Origin: Embleya scabrispora DSM 41855
Lineage (GTDB): Bacteria; Actinomycetota; Actinomycetes; Streptomycetales; Streptomycetaceae
Assembly: GCF_000372745.1 (NCBI RefSeq)
Contig: NZ_KB889685.1
Coordinates: 1 to 64,000 of the forward strand
DNA: 64,000 nt
Direction of reading: 5' to 3'
The notes under the pieces were generated by a model. It had not been told where the DNA came from. It saw only the letters and a program-made list of their open reading frames with translations, and did not search any database. Shown one piece after another: positions 15,926-28,391 of the stretch. A program made the position numbers and the translations under genes. Numbering within the stretch: the stretch's first letter is position 1; each line of letters opens with the position of its first letter.

Positions 15926-17044
15926 ATGGAATTCGGCATCTTTCTTCAGGGCTACAACCCGTCGTTCCGGCGTGAGGGAAACCCCAACGCCGAACACGAA
16001 GCGCTGATGAACGACATGGACTTCGCGATCGCCGCCGACCGGGCCGGCTTCAAGTACGTCTGGCTGAGCGAACACCACTTCCTCGACGAGTACTCGCACC
16101 TGTCCGCCAACGACGTCATGTGCGGCTATCTCGCCCACGCCACCGAGCGGATCCACATCGGCTCCGGCATCTTCAACCCGCTCCCCCAGGTCAACCACCC
16201 GGCCAAGGTCGCCGAGCGGGTCGCGACGCTCGACCACCTCACCAAGGGCCGCTTCGAATTCGGTACCGGCCGGGGCGCCGGCAGCCACGAGATCCTGGGC
16301 TTCCTGCCCGGCATCGAGGACATGTCCGAGACGAAGGCGATCTGGGAGGACGTGATCCGCGAGTTCCCGAAGATGTTCCTCCAGGACACCTACGAGGGCT
16401 ACGACGGCACCTACTGGCAGCTCCCGCCACGCAAGATCCTGCCCAAGCCGTACGGCAAGTCACACCCCGCCATGTGGTACGCCGCCGGCAGCCCGCCCTC
16501 CTACGCGATGGCCGCCCGCATGGGCCTGGGCGTCCTCGGGTTCTCCATCGGCGATCCGGCGAGCGCCGAGAAGCTGGTGGCCGGATACAAGCGCGAGATC
16601 GGCAATGCCGAACCGATCGCCGACTTCGTCAACGACAACGTGCTCGCGGTGAGCACCGGCTTCGTCGCCGAGACCAGGGAACAGGCGGTCGCCAACGCGG
16701 TCGCGGCCCGGCCGATGTACCTCACCAGCAACGTCTTCCGCTATCACGACACATTCCCGCATCCCGAGGGCATCCCGTACTGGCCCGAGCTGATGCCCGA
16801 CCTGACCCCCGAGCTGGTCGAGTTCGCCGCCGACGCCGGCGCGCTGATCTGCGGTGCGCCGGACGGTGTGCTGGATGCGGTCAAGGCGTACGAGGCGGTC
16901 GGCGTGGACCAGCTCGTCCTCGGCTTGGGCTGCGACAACCGCGAGAACACGCTCAAGACCATCGAACTGTTCGGCAAGCACGTCATCCCCAAGCTCGACA
17001 CCGAGCCGGAGCATCGCACCACACGCTTCCGCCGGCTGGCCTGA
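15926..17044 (+). CDS. LLM-class flavin-dependent oxidoreductase (luciferase-like)
   Basis: 372-residue monooxygenase of the bacterial luciferase fold, using reduced flavin and O2. Typical features are the N-terminal MEFGIFLQGYNP strand, WLSEHHFLDEYSHLSAND (the EHH motif near residue 50), IHIGSGIFNPLPQVNHPAKVAE, and GRFEFGTGRGAGSHE. The ATG follows GGGAGTGCA. 138 nt downstream of the SDR and 77 nt upstream of the EthD-like gene. Substrate cannot be read from sequence. Confidence 0.9.
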   Translation: MEFGIFLQGYNPSFRREGNPNAEHEALMNDMDFAIAADRAGFKYVWLSEHHFLDEYSHLSANDVMCGYLAHATERIHIGSGIFNPLPQVNHPAKVAERVATLDHLTKGRFEFGTGRGAGSHEILGFLPGIEDMSETKAIWEDVIREFPKMFLQDTYEGYDGTYWQLPPRKILPKPYGKSHPAMWYAAGSPPSYAMAARMGLGVLGFSIGDPASAEKLVAGYKREIGNAEPIADFVNDNVLAVSTGFVAETREQAVANAVAARPMYLTSNVFRYHDTFPHPEGIPYWPELMPDLTPELVEFAADAGALICGAPDGVLDAVKAYEAVGVDQLVLGLGCDNRENTLKTIELFGKHVIPKLDTEPEHRTTRFRRLA

Positions 17045-17053
17045 TCACCCCCG

Positions 17054-17076
17054 CCCGGTCGGCGTCCCCGACCGGG
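17054..17076 (+). other. Intercistronic hairpin
   Basis: 9-bp inverted repeat (17054-17062 with 17068-17076) between the LLM gene and the next gene. It could attenuate or stabilise the mRNA. Confidence 0.4.
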
Positions 17077-17121
17077 TCCGTTCCGCCCGACACGTGTCAC
17101 CGCACGACCCGAAAGGCAGTC

Positions 17122-17916
17122 ATGAGCTTCAAGGAATACCCGATCCGGGTGGGCAGCATGCTGTTCACCGCCGTGGACCCCGAGCGCGGCCACGAGGTGG
17201 GCTACAACCGCTGGTACGAGCGCGACCACTACTACGCCGGCTGCATGATCGGCCCCGGCATGCTCGCGGGAAGCCGCTGGGTGGCCACCGCCGACCTCAA
17301 GGCGCTGCGCTTCCCGGCCGACAGCGACGTGGTCCCCGACATCGAGGCGGGCTCCTACGTCGCGATCTACTGGATCAACGACGGCCAGTTCGACGAGTGG
17401 AACGCGTGGGCGGTCGACCAGGTCAACTGGCTCTACGGCAACGACCGCGGCTTCCAGCACCGGATCCACGCACACACCGGCATGTACCTGCACGACAGTC
17501 GCTGGTACCGCGACGAGGACCCGGTCCCGCTGGAACTGGCCCTCGACCGCAACTACCAGGGGTTGGTCTCGCTCGCCGTGCAGCGCGCCGAGGGCACCAC
17601 GCAGGAGGACCTGGAGGCGTGGTTCTCCGCGCAGTTGCCGGACTTCCTCAAGGGCTCGCCGATCGCCTCGGTGGCAGCGTGGACCGCAGTGCCGCTCAAG
17701 GACGACGCTCCCGCGTTCGTCCCGCGCGACCCGAACGCCGCGACCCGCAGCATGCAGTTGTACTTCCTCGAGGGCGACCCGCGCGAGAGCTGGGACGCGT
17801 TCAAGCAGTGGGCCGAGCGGATCGACGCCTCGGGCATCGGCCGGGTCACCTTCTGCGCCCCGTGGATTCCCACCGTGGTCGGCACCGACAAGTACACGGA
17901 CGAACTCTGGGGCTGA
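17122..17916 (+). CDS. EthD-like / dimeric alpha-beta barrel protein of unknown function
   Basis: 264 residues, cytosolic. It appears to have two ferredoxin-like alpha/beta-barrel halves. The first (1-120) contains YNRWYERDHYYAGCM, resembling the NRWYDEVH motif of EthD-type proteins. The second (about 150-264) contains QGLVSLAVQRAEG and IGRVTFCAPWIP. Such proteins often help a neighbouring monooxygenase or remove a reactive product. ATG at 17122 follows GAAAGGCAG. Last gene of the SDR-LLM cluster, closed by a strong terminator. Family assignment is by resemblance only. Confidence 0.75.
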   Translation: MSFKEYPIRVGSMLFTAVDPERGHEVGYNRWYERDHYYAGCMIGPGMLAGSRWVATADLKALRFPADSDVVPDIEAGSYVAIYWINDGQFDEWNAWAVDQVNWLYGNDRGFQHRIHAHTGMYLHDSRWYRDEDPVPLELALDRNYQGLVSLAVQRAEGTTQEDLEAWFSAQLPDFLKGSPIASVAAWTAVPLKDDAPAFVPRDPNAATRSMQLYFLEGDPRESWDAFKQWAERIDASGIGRVTFCAPWIPTVVGTDKYTDELWG

Positions 17917-17934
17917 ACCCCGACCGTCGTCCAT

Positions 17935-17979
17935 GACGTGTGCGGGCCCGGGTCGAGTCGGCCCGGGCCCGCACACGTC
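17935..17979. terminator. Bidirectional terminator
   Basis: Perfect 18-bp stem (17935-17952 with 17962-17979), 9-nt loop, between the convergent EthD-like gene and amino-acid permease gene. Confidence 0.88.
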
Positions 17980-18011
17980 ACCGAACAACGGTCACCGAAC
18001 AAGCGTCACCC

Positions 18012-19481
18012 TCACCGCAGTCGGCTGTGCTGCTTCCCGTAGAAGAAGTAGACGAAGAACCCGGCCAACATCCATGCCACGAACCGCAGCCACGTCTCAC
18101 TGCTGAGGTTGATCATCAGCCACAGCGTGGCCACCATGGACAGGATCGGCAGCCACGGCACGAGCGGCACCCGGAACGCGCGCGGCAGCTCGGGCCGGGT
18201 CCGGCGCAGGATCAGCACGCTCGCCGCGACCACCAGGAACGCGAACAGCGTGCCGATGTTGACCATGACGTCGATCTCGTGGATCGGGGTGAACCCGGCG
18301 ATCGCCGCGACCACCACCGCGATCAGCATCGTGCTCATGTGCGGCGTGCCGTACTTGGGATGCACCTTCGCGAACAACGGCGGCAGCAGCCCGTCCCGAC
18401 TCATCGCGAAGAAGACCCGACTCTGCCCCATCATCAAGATCATGCACACGGTGGTCAGACCGGCCACCGCGCCGATGCTGATGATGGTCGCGATCCAGCC
18501 CTTGCCGACCGACCGGAACGCCTCCGCCAACGGCGCCGACGGCGAGAGCATGTCGTAGCGCTGCATGCCGACCACGACCAGCGACACCGCCACGTACAAG
18601 ATCGTGCAGATCACCAGCGAGCCGAGGATCCCGATCGGCATGTCGCGCTGTGGCTTGCGGGTCTCCTCGGCGGCGGTGGCGACCACATCGAATCCGATGT
18701 AGGCGAAGAACACGAGCGCCGCGCCGGAGAAGATCCCCATCACACCGTAGATCTGCGGCTCGAACCCGAACAGGGTCTGCACGAGCGGCGCCTTGAGCCC
18801 ACCGTTCCCGGCCCCGGGCGGCTGCGAATCAGGCACGAAGGGTTTGTAGTTGCCGGTCTTGATGAAGAAGAGACCGGCGAAGATCACCAACAACACGATC
18901 GCGATCTTGACGGTGACCATGACGAGGTTGAACCGCGCCGAGAGCTTGACCCCGAACACCAGGATCGTCGCGACACCGAGCACGAGCAGCAGCGCGGGCA
19001 GGTTGACCTTCCCGCCGTCGCCCGGTGCGGCCGTGATCGCCTGCGGCAGATCGATGTTCGCCTGCGAGAGCAGCGAGGTCAGATATCCCGACCAGCCGAT
19101 CGAGACCACCCCGACGCCGAGCGCGAGTTCGAGAATCAGGTCCCACCCGATGATCCACGCGGGCAGTTCGCCGAGCGTGGTGTACGAGAACGTGTACGCG
19201 GAACCCGCCACCGGAACCGTGGACGCGAACTCGGCGTAGCACAGCGCGGCGAGCCCGCAGACGAACCCCGCCAGCACGAACGACAGCGCCACGGCGGGCC
19301 CCGCGTAGTCCTTGGCCGCCGTACCGGTCAGCACGAAGATGCCCGTGCCCACCACCACGCCGACGCCGAAGACCATCAGGTCGAGTGCGGACAACTCCCG
19401 GCGCAGGCCGTGCCCTTCGGAGACATCGGTGTCCTGGATGGACTGCTCGATGTTCTTGGTACGAAACAAAGCGTTGGCCAT
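18012..19481 (-). CDS. APC-family amino acid permease, CAT (cationic amino acid transporter) type
   Basis: 489-residue membrane transporter with about 12-14 helices. The first helix carries the APC signature GVGVVVGTGIFVLTG (about residues 39-53), followed by the conserved AALCYAEFASTVPVAGSAYTF loop. The IGFDVVATAAEETRKPQRDMPIGI segment in the middle is typical of the CAT/YhdG group. ATG at 19481 has a near-perfect AGGAGGTG. Probably imports amino acids such as Arg/Lys, but specificity cannot be fixed from sequence. Single gene, no regulator adjacent. Confidence 0.9.
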   Translation of the reverse strand: MANALFRTKNIEQSIQDTDVSEGHGLRRELSALDLMVFGVGVVVGTGIFVLTGTAAKDYAGPAVALSFVLAGFVCGLAALCYAEFASTVPVAGSAYTFSYTTLGELPAWIIGWDLILELALGVGVVSIGWSGYLTSLLSQANIDLPQAITAAPGDGGKVNLPALLLVLGVATILVFGVKLSARFNLVMVTVKIAIVLLVIFAGLFFIKTGNYKPFVPDSQPPGAGNGGLKAPLVQTLFGFEPQIYGVMGIFSGAALVFFAYIGFDVVATAAEETRKPQRDMPIGILGSLVICTILYVAVSLVVVGMQRYDMLSPSAPLAEAFRSVGKGWIATIISIGAVAGLTTVCMILMMGQSRVFFAMSRDGLLPPLFAKVHPKYGTPHMSTMLIAVVVAAIAGFTPIHEIDVMVNIGTLFAFLVVAASVLILRRTRPELPRAFRVPLVPWLPILSMVATLWLMINLSSETWLRFVAWMLAGFFVYFFYGKQHSRLR

Positions 19482-19650
19482 GGCAACACCTCCTGGTGGC
19501 GGAGACCGTTGCCATGATCGAGGCTTTCACTCCTGTTTTCGGGTGACCGATCCTCGGCGCGTCAGGGTGATCTTCGAACTCGTCCCGAGGAGTCGAACCC
19601 GGACACCCGCAGACCGGAGCCCCAAAACCTTGGGGAAGCCGAAAGAAGAC

Positions 19651-19704
19651 CGGGAAGCCGGGAAGCCGGGAAGCCGGGAAGCCGGGAAGCCGGGAAGCCG
19701 GGAA
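19651..19704. repeat. Octanucleotide tandem repeat (CGGGAAGC) x 6.75
   Basis: Six perfect copies plus CGGGAA, intergenic, between the permease promoter and the end of dxs. The rest of the 19482-19790 gap shows only the permease leader and a terminator. Confidence 0.95.
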
Positions 19705-19711
19705 AAGCAAA

Positions 19712-19769
19712 ACGATCCCGGGGTCGTGAGCGAAAGCCCCTGGCTTCTCGCCCCCGCCCTCGGGATCGT
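19712..19769 (-). terminator. Probable terminator of dxs
   Basis: Read on the minus strand after the dxs stop: 9-bp ACGATCCCG/CGGGATCGT stem enclosing a long G-rich loop, followed by TTTTGCTTTT. Confidence 0.5.
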
Positions 19770-19790
19770 CGCGACGTGCGCGCCCCTCGG

Positions 19791-21725
19791 TCAGGCCGTC
19801 GTCTCGTGCTGCTCCGCGTCCGCGTCCACGGTCTTCGACGCGATCTCCTCGACCACCTGGCGTGAAATGTCCTGGGCGTTCAGGCCGATCCGAACCAGGA
19901 TGTCCGACCGCTCCGCGTGGTCGAGGAACTCCTGCGGAATGCCGAAGTCGCGCAGCGGTACGTCCACCCGCGCGTCCCGCAGCGACTGCGCGATCGCCGA
20001 GCCGACGCCACCGGCCCGGCCGTTGTCCTCGATCGTGACCACGAGCCGGTGCCGGGCCGCCAACGGCGCGAGCCCGGCCGGGACCGGCTTGATCCAGCGC
20101 GGGTCGACCACGGTCGCCGCGATGCCCTGGTCGGCGAGCCGGTCGGCGACCTCGACCCCGATCTCGGCCATCTGCCCCACGGTCACGATCAGCACGTCGC
20201 CGCGCTCACCGCCACCGTTGCGCTCGGGGCCGGTGCGGCGCAGCACGTCCATGCCGTCGATCCGGCCGATCGCCTCGATGTCCGGGCCCACCGCGCCCTT
20301 GCCGAATCGCACCACGGTCGGCGCGTCGTCGACCTCCATCGCCTCGCGCAACTGGGCACGCACCTGCGTCGCGTCGCGCGGTGCGGCGAGCCGCAGGCCG
20401 GGCACGACCTGGAGGATCGACATGTCCCACATGCCGTTGTGGCTGGCGCCGTCCGGCCCGGTCACACCGGCTCGGTCGAGCACGAAGGTCACGCCGCACT
20501 TGTGCAGCGCGACGTCCATCAGGACCTGGTCGAACGCGCGGTTGAGAAAGGTCGCGTACACCGCGACCACCGGGTGCAGTCCGCCGGTCGCCAGGCCCGC
20601 CGCCGAGGTCACCGCGTGCTGCTCGGCGATCCCGACGTCGAACACCCGGTCCGGGTGCTTGGCGGCGAACTTGTGCAGCCCGACCGGGATCAGCATCGCC
20701 GCGGTGATGCCGACGACGTCCTTGCGCTCGTCCGCGATGGCGACCATCTCGTCGGCGAACACCGACGTCCACGACGCGCCCGACTTCTTCACCGGCAGGC
20801 CGGTCTCGGGGTTGATCACGCCCACCGCGTGGAACTGGTCCGCCGCGTCGTTGACCGCGTGCGCGTAGCCCCTGCCCTTTTGGGTGATCGCGTGCACGAT
20901 CACCGGCCCGCCGAAGCCGCGGGCCCGGCGCAGCGCGTTCTCCACCGCCTCGACGTCGTGCCCGTCGATCGGACCCACGTACTTCAGGCCCAGGTCCTCG
21001 AACAGACCCTGCGGCGCGACCGCGTCCTTGAGGCCCTTCTTGGCGCCGTGCAGCATGTCGTAGACCGGTCCGCCGACCACCGGGGTGCGGCCCAGCACAC
21101 CCTTGCCCCACTCCAGGAAACGCTCGTAGCCGCGCGTGGTGCGCAGCGTGGCGAGATGGTCGGCGAGGCCGCCCTGGGTCGGGCCGTACGAACGCTCGTT
21201 GTCGTTGACCACGATGATCACCGGGCGGTCCTTGGCCGCCGCGATGTTGTTCAGCGCCTCCCATGCCATGCCGCCGGTCAGCGCGCCGTCGCCGATCACC
21301 GCGACCACGTGCCGATCGGTTTGACCGCGCACCTGGTACGCCTTGGCCAGGCCGTCCGCCCAGGACAGCACCGTGGAGGCGTGCGAGTTCTCGATCACGT
21401 CGTGCTCGGACTCGGCACGGCTGGGATAGCCGGACAGTCCGTCGGCCTGACGCAGTTGCCCGAAGCCGTCCTTGCGGCCGGTCACGATCTTGTGCACGTA
21501 GCTCTGGTGCCCGGTGTCGAAGAGGATCTTGTCGCGCGGCGACTCGAACACCCGGTGCATCGCGATGGTCAGCTCGACCACACCGAGGTTGGGACCCAGG
21601 TGACCACCGGTCTTGGAGACGGACTCCACCAGGAAGGTGCGGATCTCGTCCGCGAGCTGCGCGAGCTGCTCGGGCGAGAGGGCCTTGAGATCACGGGGTC
21701 CTCGAACGCTGTCCAGCAGGGCCAC
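19791..21725 (-). CDS. dxs: 1-deoxy-D-xylulose-5-phosphate synthase
   Basis: Thiamine-diphosphate enzyme that condenses pyruvate and glyceraldehyde 3-phosphate, the entry step of the MEP isoprenoid pathway. 644 residues. Landmarks are the family start [19 protein letters not shown], [25 protein letters not shown], the ThDP-binding [16 protein letters not shown], and [14 protein letters not shown] in the transketolase central domain. The frame is open to 21836, but GTG at 21725 is preceded by AAGGAGG at ideal spacing and matches the conserved N-terminus. Single transcription unit. Confidence 0.95.
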   Translation of the reverse strand: MALLDSVRGPRDLKALSPEQLAQLADEIRTFLVESVSKTGGHLGPNLGVVELTIAMHRVFESPRDKILFDTGHQSYVHKIVTGRKDGFGQLRQADGLSGYPSRAESEHDVIENSHASTVLSWADGLAKAYQVRGQTDRHVVAVIGDGALTGGMAWEALNNIAAAKDRPVIIVVNDNERSYGPTQGGLADHLATLRTTRGYERFLEWGKGVLGRTPVVGGPVYDMLHGAKKGLKDAVAPQGLFEDLGLKYVGPIDGHDVEAVENALRRARGFGGPVIVHAITQKGRGYAHAVNDAADQFHAVGVINPETGLPVKKSGASWTSVFADEMVAIADERKDVVGITAAMLIPVGLHKFAAKHPDRVFDVGIAEQHAVTSAAGLATGGLHPVVAVYATFLNRAFDQVLMDVALHKCGVTFVLDRAGVTGPDGASHNGMWDMSILQVVPGLRLAAPRDATQVRAQLREAMEVDDAPTVVRFGKGAVGPDIEAIGRIDGMDVLRRTGPERNGGGERGDVLIVTVGQMAEIGVEVADRLADQGIAATVVDPRWIKPVPAGLAPLAARHRLVVTIEDNGRAGGVGSAIAQSLRDARVDVPLRDFGIPQEFLDHAERSDILVRIGLNAQDISRQVVEEIASKTVDADAEQHETTA

Positions 21726-21861
21726 CCGTTCCTCCTTCGTCGGATCCGTCACCGCCCCCACGGGTCTGCGTGCAGGAGAGGCGTCCATCGAGTCTAGACG
21801 CGGCGAAGCCGGCCGATGGTTCGCATCCGGGTACACCGATGAGCCATCCGTGCGCGACAGC

Positions 21862-23112
21862 TCACGCCGAGGCGCCCGCTACCTGCATCTCGGGCGCGCG
21901 TTCGATGGCGAAGGGGGTCATCTCGCTCATCACCATCGCCATCGCGCCGAGCACCTCGGCCCGCTCGCCGAGCGACCCGGTGACCACGCTCAGCCGGCGC
22001 GACGCGCTGGGGATGGCGTACCGCCCGACCGACTCGACGATCGGCGCGATCAGCAGGTCGCCGGCGCCCGCGAGGTCGCCGCCGAGGATGATCCGTTGCG
22101 GATTGAGCAGGTTCGTCAGGCTCGCCACGCCCACGCCCACGTGCCTGCCGGCGTCCGCGACCACCCGCCGGCAGCCCGCGTCGCCTGCCTTGGCGAGTTC
22201 GATCATCCGCTGGATGGTCAGGTCGGTGCCGTGGCTGCCGCGCAGCAGGTCGAGCAGGTAGGAGGCGTTGGTGAAGGTCTCCAGGCAGCCCCGATTGCCG
22301 CACCGGCACACCGGCCCGGACTCGTCCAGGGTTATGTGACCGATCTCGCCCGCGGTGCCGCCAGGACCCCGGTACAGCCGGCCGCCGATCACCAGTCCCG
22401 CGCCGACACCGCCGGACACCTTGAGGTAGGCCATCTCCGTGCAGCCCACGCCCGCGCCCCATACGAGTTCGCCCAGCGCGCCGAGGTTGGCGTCGTTGTC
22501 CACCAGGACCGGCAGGCCCAGCCGAGCCTGCATCGCCTCGCGCGGGTGGCAGCCCACCCAGCCCGGCAGGATCGTGGTCGAGCCGAGCGCGCCGGTGTCG
22601 ATGTCGATCGGGCCGGGCACGCCGAGCCCGACGCCGGTGACCTCGCCCCGGACCGCGCCGGCGCGCTCCAGCAGCACGCCCAGCAGGCGATCCGCGAGCG
22701 CGAAGCCCTCGTCGGCGGAGGAGTCGACGTCGATCGGGACGTGCTCCTCGGCGAGCACCCGGTGCGCGAAGTCACCGATCGCCACGCGCAGGTGGCGGTG
22801 GCCGAAGTCGATGCCGACGACCACGCCCGAGGCGCGGCTGAGCGAGACGTTGCGGGCCCGCCTGCCGCCGGAGGATGTGGGGGTCACCTCGACCATGTCG
22901 AGGGCCTTCAACTCCCGTACGATGTTCGACACCGTCGCGGCGGACAGCCCGGTACTCCTGGCGATCTCGGCCTGGGTGAGCGCCCCCGCCATGCGCACCG
23001 CGTGCAGGACCCGATCGAGGTTGGCCCGGTGCAGCGAGGACTGGGACCCGGACGAATGCGACCCTGACGGCTGGGCCTTGGAAAAATGGGCCCCCGTTAT
23101 GCCGTCGGACAT
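21862..23112 (-). CDS. ROK-family transcriptional regulator
   Basis: 416-residue sugar-responsive repressor. The N-terminal MarR-like winged helix (about 28-85: [29 protein letters not shown]) is followed by a ROK/sugar-kinase fold. That fold has the ATP-phosphate loop [35 protein letters not shown], and the zinc motif [14 protein letters not shown] at 23112 has GAGGGG upstream. Its target sugar operon is not adjacent, so the ligand is unknown. The intergenic 23113-23362 stretch upstream is AT-richer than average and holds its promoter region. Confidence 0.92.
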   Translation of the reverse strand: MSDGITGAHFSKAQPSGSHSSGSQSSLHRANLDRVLHAVRMAGALTQAEIARSTGLSAATVSNIVRELKALDMVEVTPTSSGGRRARNVSLSRASGVVVGIDFGHRHLRVAIGDFAHRVLAEEHVPIDVDSSADEGFALADRLLGVLLERAGAVRGEVTGVGLGVPGPIDIDTGALGSTTILPGWVGCHPREAMQARLGLPVLVDNDANLGALGELVWGAGVGCTEMAYLKVSGGVGAGLVIGGRLYRGPGGTAGEIGHITLDESGPVCRCGNRGCLETFTNASYLLDLLRGSHGTDLTIQRMIELAKAGDAGCRRVVADAGRHVGVGVASLTNLLNPQRIILGGDLAGAGDLLIAPIVESVGRYAIPSASRRLSVVTGSLGERAEVLGAMAMVMSEMTPFAIERAPEMQVAGASA

Positions 23113-23362
23113 CTGCGATCCCCTCGCCCCGGTGCATCTGACGCACTTGATGTGTGCAAGTCCTGAACTCTATTGCGCCCTCCGTATGGGCAGAAGAGTC
23201 AAATCTGAACGCAGGCGTCATGATCGGGCCTCTATTCACCACCGCCGGACCGGCGGACGCATGAAACGTTACAAATACACCTTTCGCCCCGCGTCGCGGC
23301 CGCGCATCCGGCGGCCGTGGCCGATCGCGCGGTTGCGACCGCTGCCCGCGACGTAGCGCACG

Positions 23363-23830
23363 TCACAGTCGGGGCTCCCAGCGTTCGCCCCCGAGGGCCT
23401 CCTCGACCAGCCGAACCGCACGCTCGGTGGCCGCGGCGCGCGAGCCCTCGTACTCGTACATGCGCAGCGCCGCCTCCACCGCCTGCACGGGCACCCGCTC
23501 GGCAAGCTCGACGCGCGCGGTGCCGTAGCCGTGTCGGGCGGCAGCGAGCGCGGCGGCGACGTGCTGGCGGGCCATCCGGGCCAGGATCAACGGGTGTTTG
23601 CGCAGTACGTCGTGGCTTCGATAGCCCGGTGGGCACAGGTCGAACAACCAGGCAACGGCCGTGTCCTCCCAGCCCGCGACGCCGGGCGGCCGAACGCCTC
23701 TCGGCCATCCGGTCGGGGCGATTCCGTCCCTGCCTCGGGGCTTGGGTTCGGCCCCGTTCCCGGCCGTGGCACGCGTGAAGCGACCCGGCTGCTCCCAAGC
23801 CGGGGTGTCGCGATCGCCATTGCCGTACAT
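23363..23830 (-). CDS. Conserved-looking hypothetical protein
   Basis: 155 residues, no signal or membrane helix. A Gly/Arg/Pro-rich N-terminus (1-60) leads to a helical domain: WEDTAVAWLFDLCPPGYRS, then LILARMARQHVAAALAAAR, VPVQAVEAALRMYEYEGSRAAATERAVRLVEEALGG. The helical pattern and strong codon bias support a real gene. ATG at 23830 is chosen because it begins the coding-like part; no good ribosome binding site precedes it, so the start is uncertain. Divergent from the asparaginase gene. No function recognised. Confidence 0.6.
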   Translation of the reverse strand: MYGNGDRDTPAWEQPGRFTRATAGNGAEPKPRGRDGIAPTGWPRGVRPPGVAGWEDTAVAWLFDLCPPGYRSHDVLRKHPLILARMARQHVAAALAAARHGYGTARVELAERVPVQAVEAALRMYEYEGSRAAATERAVRLVEEALGGERWEPRL

Positions 23831-23995
23831 ATGTTCGATTATGCGCGGTGGCCGACCGGGAATGCACACGTGGATCATGGAGGGGGATATCCCGCACTCG
23901 CGTTCGACCCCGGCGTCGTCGCACCCGCGCCCGCCGTACCTCCGCTCCACCCTTCGCTCACTTTGTTCGACTCGCGTATGACTCCAGGAGGACCC

Positions 23996-24994
23996 GTGAT
24001 CCAGGTCGACAGCGCCGGCGACGAGGCCGCATTCGCCCACATACCGCTGGTCGGCGTGTGGCGAAACGGCTTCCTGGAGTCGATCCACCACGGCACGGCC
24101 GTACTCACCGGCACCGACGGCTCGGTGGTCGAAGGACACGGGGCGGTGGACGCGCCGATGTTCCCGCGCTCGGCCAACAAGCCGTTCCAGGGACTGGCGA
24201 TGGTGCGCAACGGGCTGGACCTGGAGGGCGAGTTGCTCGCACTCGCCTGCGCCAGCCACTCCGGCGAGACGTTCCACCTGGAGGGGGCCCGACGAATCCT
24301 GGCCCGCGCCGGGTTGCCGGAGAGCGCGCTGCGCTGCGTACCGGACCTGCCCCTGGGCACGGCGCAGCGCGACGCGTGGCTGGCGACCGGCAAGGGCCCC
24401 GAGCGGATCGCGATGAACTGCTCGGGCAAGCACGCCGCGATGCTGCTCACCTGCGTGCACAACGGCTGGTCGACCGAGGACTACCTGGCGCCGGAGCACC
24501 CGTTGCAGCGGGCCGTCCGCCAGGCGGTCGAGGACATCGCCGGCGAACCGGTCGCGGCCGTCGGCGTGGACGGGTGCGGGGCGCCGCTGTTCGCCATCTC
24601 GCTCGCGGGCCTGGCCCGGTCCTTCGGCCGCTTCGCGGGGGCCGCCGAGGGCACCGGCGAGCGGCGGATCGCGGACGCGATGCGCGCCCACCCGGAGTGG
24701 GTCGCGGGCACCGGTCGCGACGTGACGAGGCTGATGCGGGCCGTCCCGGGCCTGCTCGCCAAGGATGGCGCGGAGGCGGTGTACGCGGTGGGCCTGCCGG
24801 ACGGGCGTGGCGCCGCGGTCAAGATCGCGGACGGGGCGACGCGGGCCCACATCGTCGCCATGGCGGCGCTGCTGCGGCGCATGGGCGTGGACGAGCAGAG
24901 CCTCGCCCCGTTCGCCCACGCACCCGTGTACGGCGCCGGCGAGGTGGTCGGCGCCATCCGCGCGTTCCCCCTTTTGAGTGAACCAGCGCGCTAA
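23996..24994 (+). CDS. Rhizobium etli-type L-asparaginase (asparaginase II family, PF06089)
   Basis: 332-residue thermolabile asparaginase hydrolysing L-asparagine to aspartate and ammonia; the class is unrelated to the E. coli enzymes. Family active-site blocks are visible: FPRSANKPFQ (Ser and Lys), CASHSGETFHLEG, and MNCSGKHAAML (zinc-binding Cys and Lys). GVDGCGAPLFAISLAGLAR and RDVTRLMRAVPGLLAKDGAEAVYAV are also typical. GTG at 23996 is preferred because AGGAGG lies just upstream (23986-23991); an in-frame ATG at 23978 lacks a site. Divergent from the preceding hypothetical. Confidence 0.92.
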   Translation: MIQVDSAGDEAAFAHIPLVGVWRNGFLESIHHGTAVLTGTDGSVVEGHGAVDAPMFPRSANKPFQGLAMVRNGLDLEGELLALACASHSGETFHLEGARRILARAGLPESALRCVPDLPLGTAQRDAWLATGKGPERIAMNCSGKHAAMLLTCVHNGWSTEDYLAPEHPLQRAVRQAVEDIAGEPVAAVGVDGCGAPLFAISLAGLARSFGRFAGAAEGTGERRIADAMRAHPEWVAGTGRDVTRLMRAVPGLLAKDGAEAVYAVGLPDGRGAAVKIADGATRAHIVAMAALLRRMGVDEQSLAPFAHAPVYGAGEVVGAIRAFPLLSEPAR

Positions 24995-25267
24995 CCCTGT
25001 CGCCCACATGGGCCGAGCGCAAAACTGACCCTGCGGCCGGTTGGGAAGCCAACCGGCCGCGCCAATCGCCCGCGCATGCACGAGGACGCCGCCCGCAGGT
25101 GCGAATGCGGGCACATCGCCCGCGGACGCAGGTGCAGGCGCAGACACCCGCAGAGGCACGCGTCGGCCGTTCAACTCTCCGAGCGGCGTGCGAGCGCCCG
25201 GCCGGAAGAACCTCCAGCCGGCCTGTCCCCAACCCGTGTCGAGAACTTGACCGCGCACGCAACAGAA
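24995..25267. other. Intergenic region between asparaginase and acnA
   Basis: No gene seen. GC-rich with GCGGGCAC/GCAGGTGC-like short repeats around 25080-25150, and an imperfect dyad GGCCGGTTGG/CCAACCGGCC (about 25033-25058) that may terminate the asparaginase transcript. Confidence 0.5.
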
Positions 25268-25302
25268 CACCGGGCCGGGCCCCGAAGGAACCCGACCCGG
25301 TG
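25268..25302 (-). terminator. Terminator of acnA
   Basis: 12-bp stem with one G-T pair (25268-25279 with 25291-25302), starting 19 nt after the acnA stop on the minus strand. Confidence 0.75.
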
Positions 25303-25320
25303 CGTCGATGCGTGCGACGG

Positions 25321-28038
<2,718 letters not shown>

Positions 28039-28150
28039 GACGGTCTCCCTTGATCTTGTGCGTTTCTCCCGCATCCTGCCGACACCCACTCGACGTACGC
28101 CAAGCAAGGTGACCCTAACCAGGGATGCCGGGGTCTGCGCCCCGCAGATA

Positions 28151-28164
28151 TCTTGATGTCAAGA
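28151..28164. promoter_or_regulatory. TCTTGA-TG-TCAAGA dyad in the acnA / Gfo-Idh divergent region
   Basis: Perfect 6-bp arms with a 2-bp spacer in an AT-rich island, followed by AAGTCTAGTCTAGG. MarR-type operators commonly have this ATCTTGA..TCAAGAT form. It sits between the divergent acnA (start 28038) and oxidoreductase (start 28392) genes; no other gene is seen in this 353-nt gap. Confidence 0.5.
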
Positions 28165-28391
28165 CAAGTCTAGTCTAGGCCCCGACTCGTCCGTGCGGGT
28201 ACCCGCCACACACGGGCCGACCCGTCGGTCGGGGATTCCTCCGAGCGATCTCCCCCACACGCGGGCGTGCGCCCCTAACATGCGGGACAGCGAGTCGGGC
28301 ACGACCCACCGAGTGGGTCCGGCACGTGGCCCAGAGCAGGCGCTCGGAATACGAGCGCGTCGGGTGGGCCGGCGACGAGGGGGATGACGCC

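Noticed and set aside
19560..19640. tRNA-like GTCGAACCC string
   Set aside because: No acceptor stem, D-arm or anticodon arm can be drawn around it.
19917..21797. 626-codon open frame on the plus strand
   Set aside because: Antisense of dxs.
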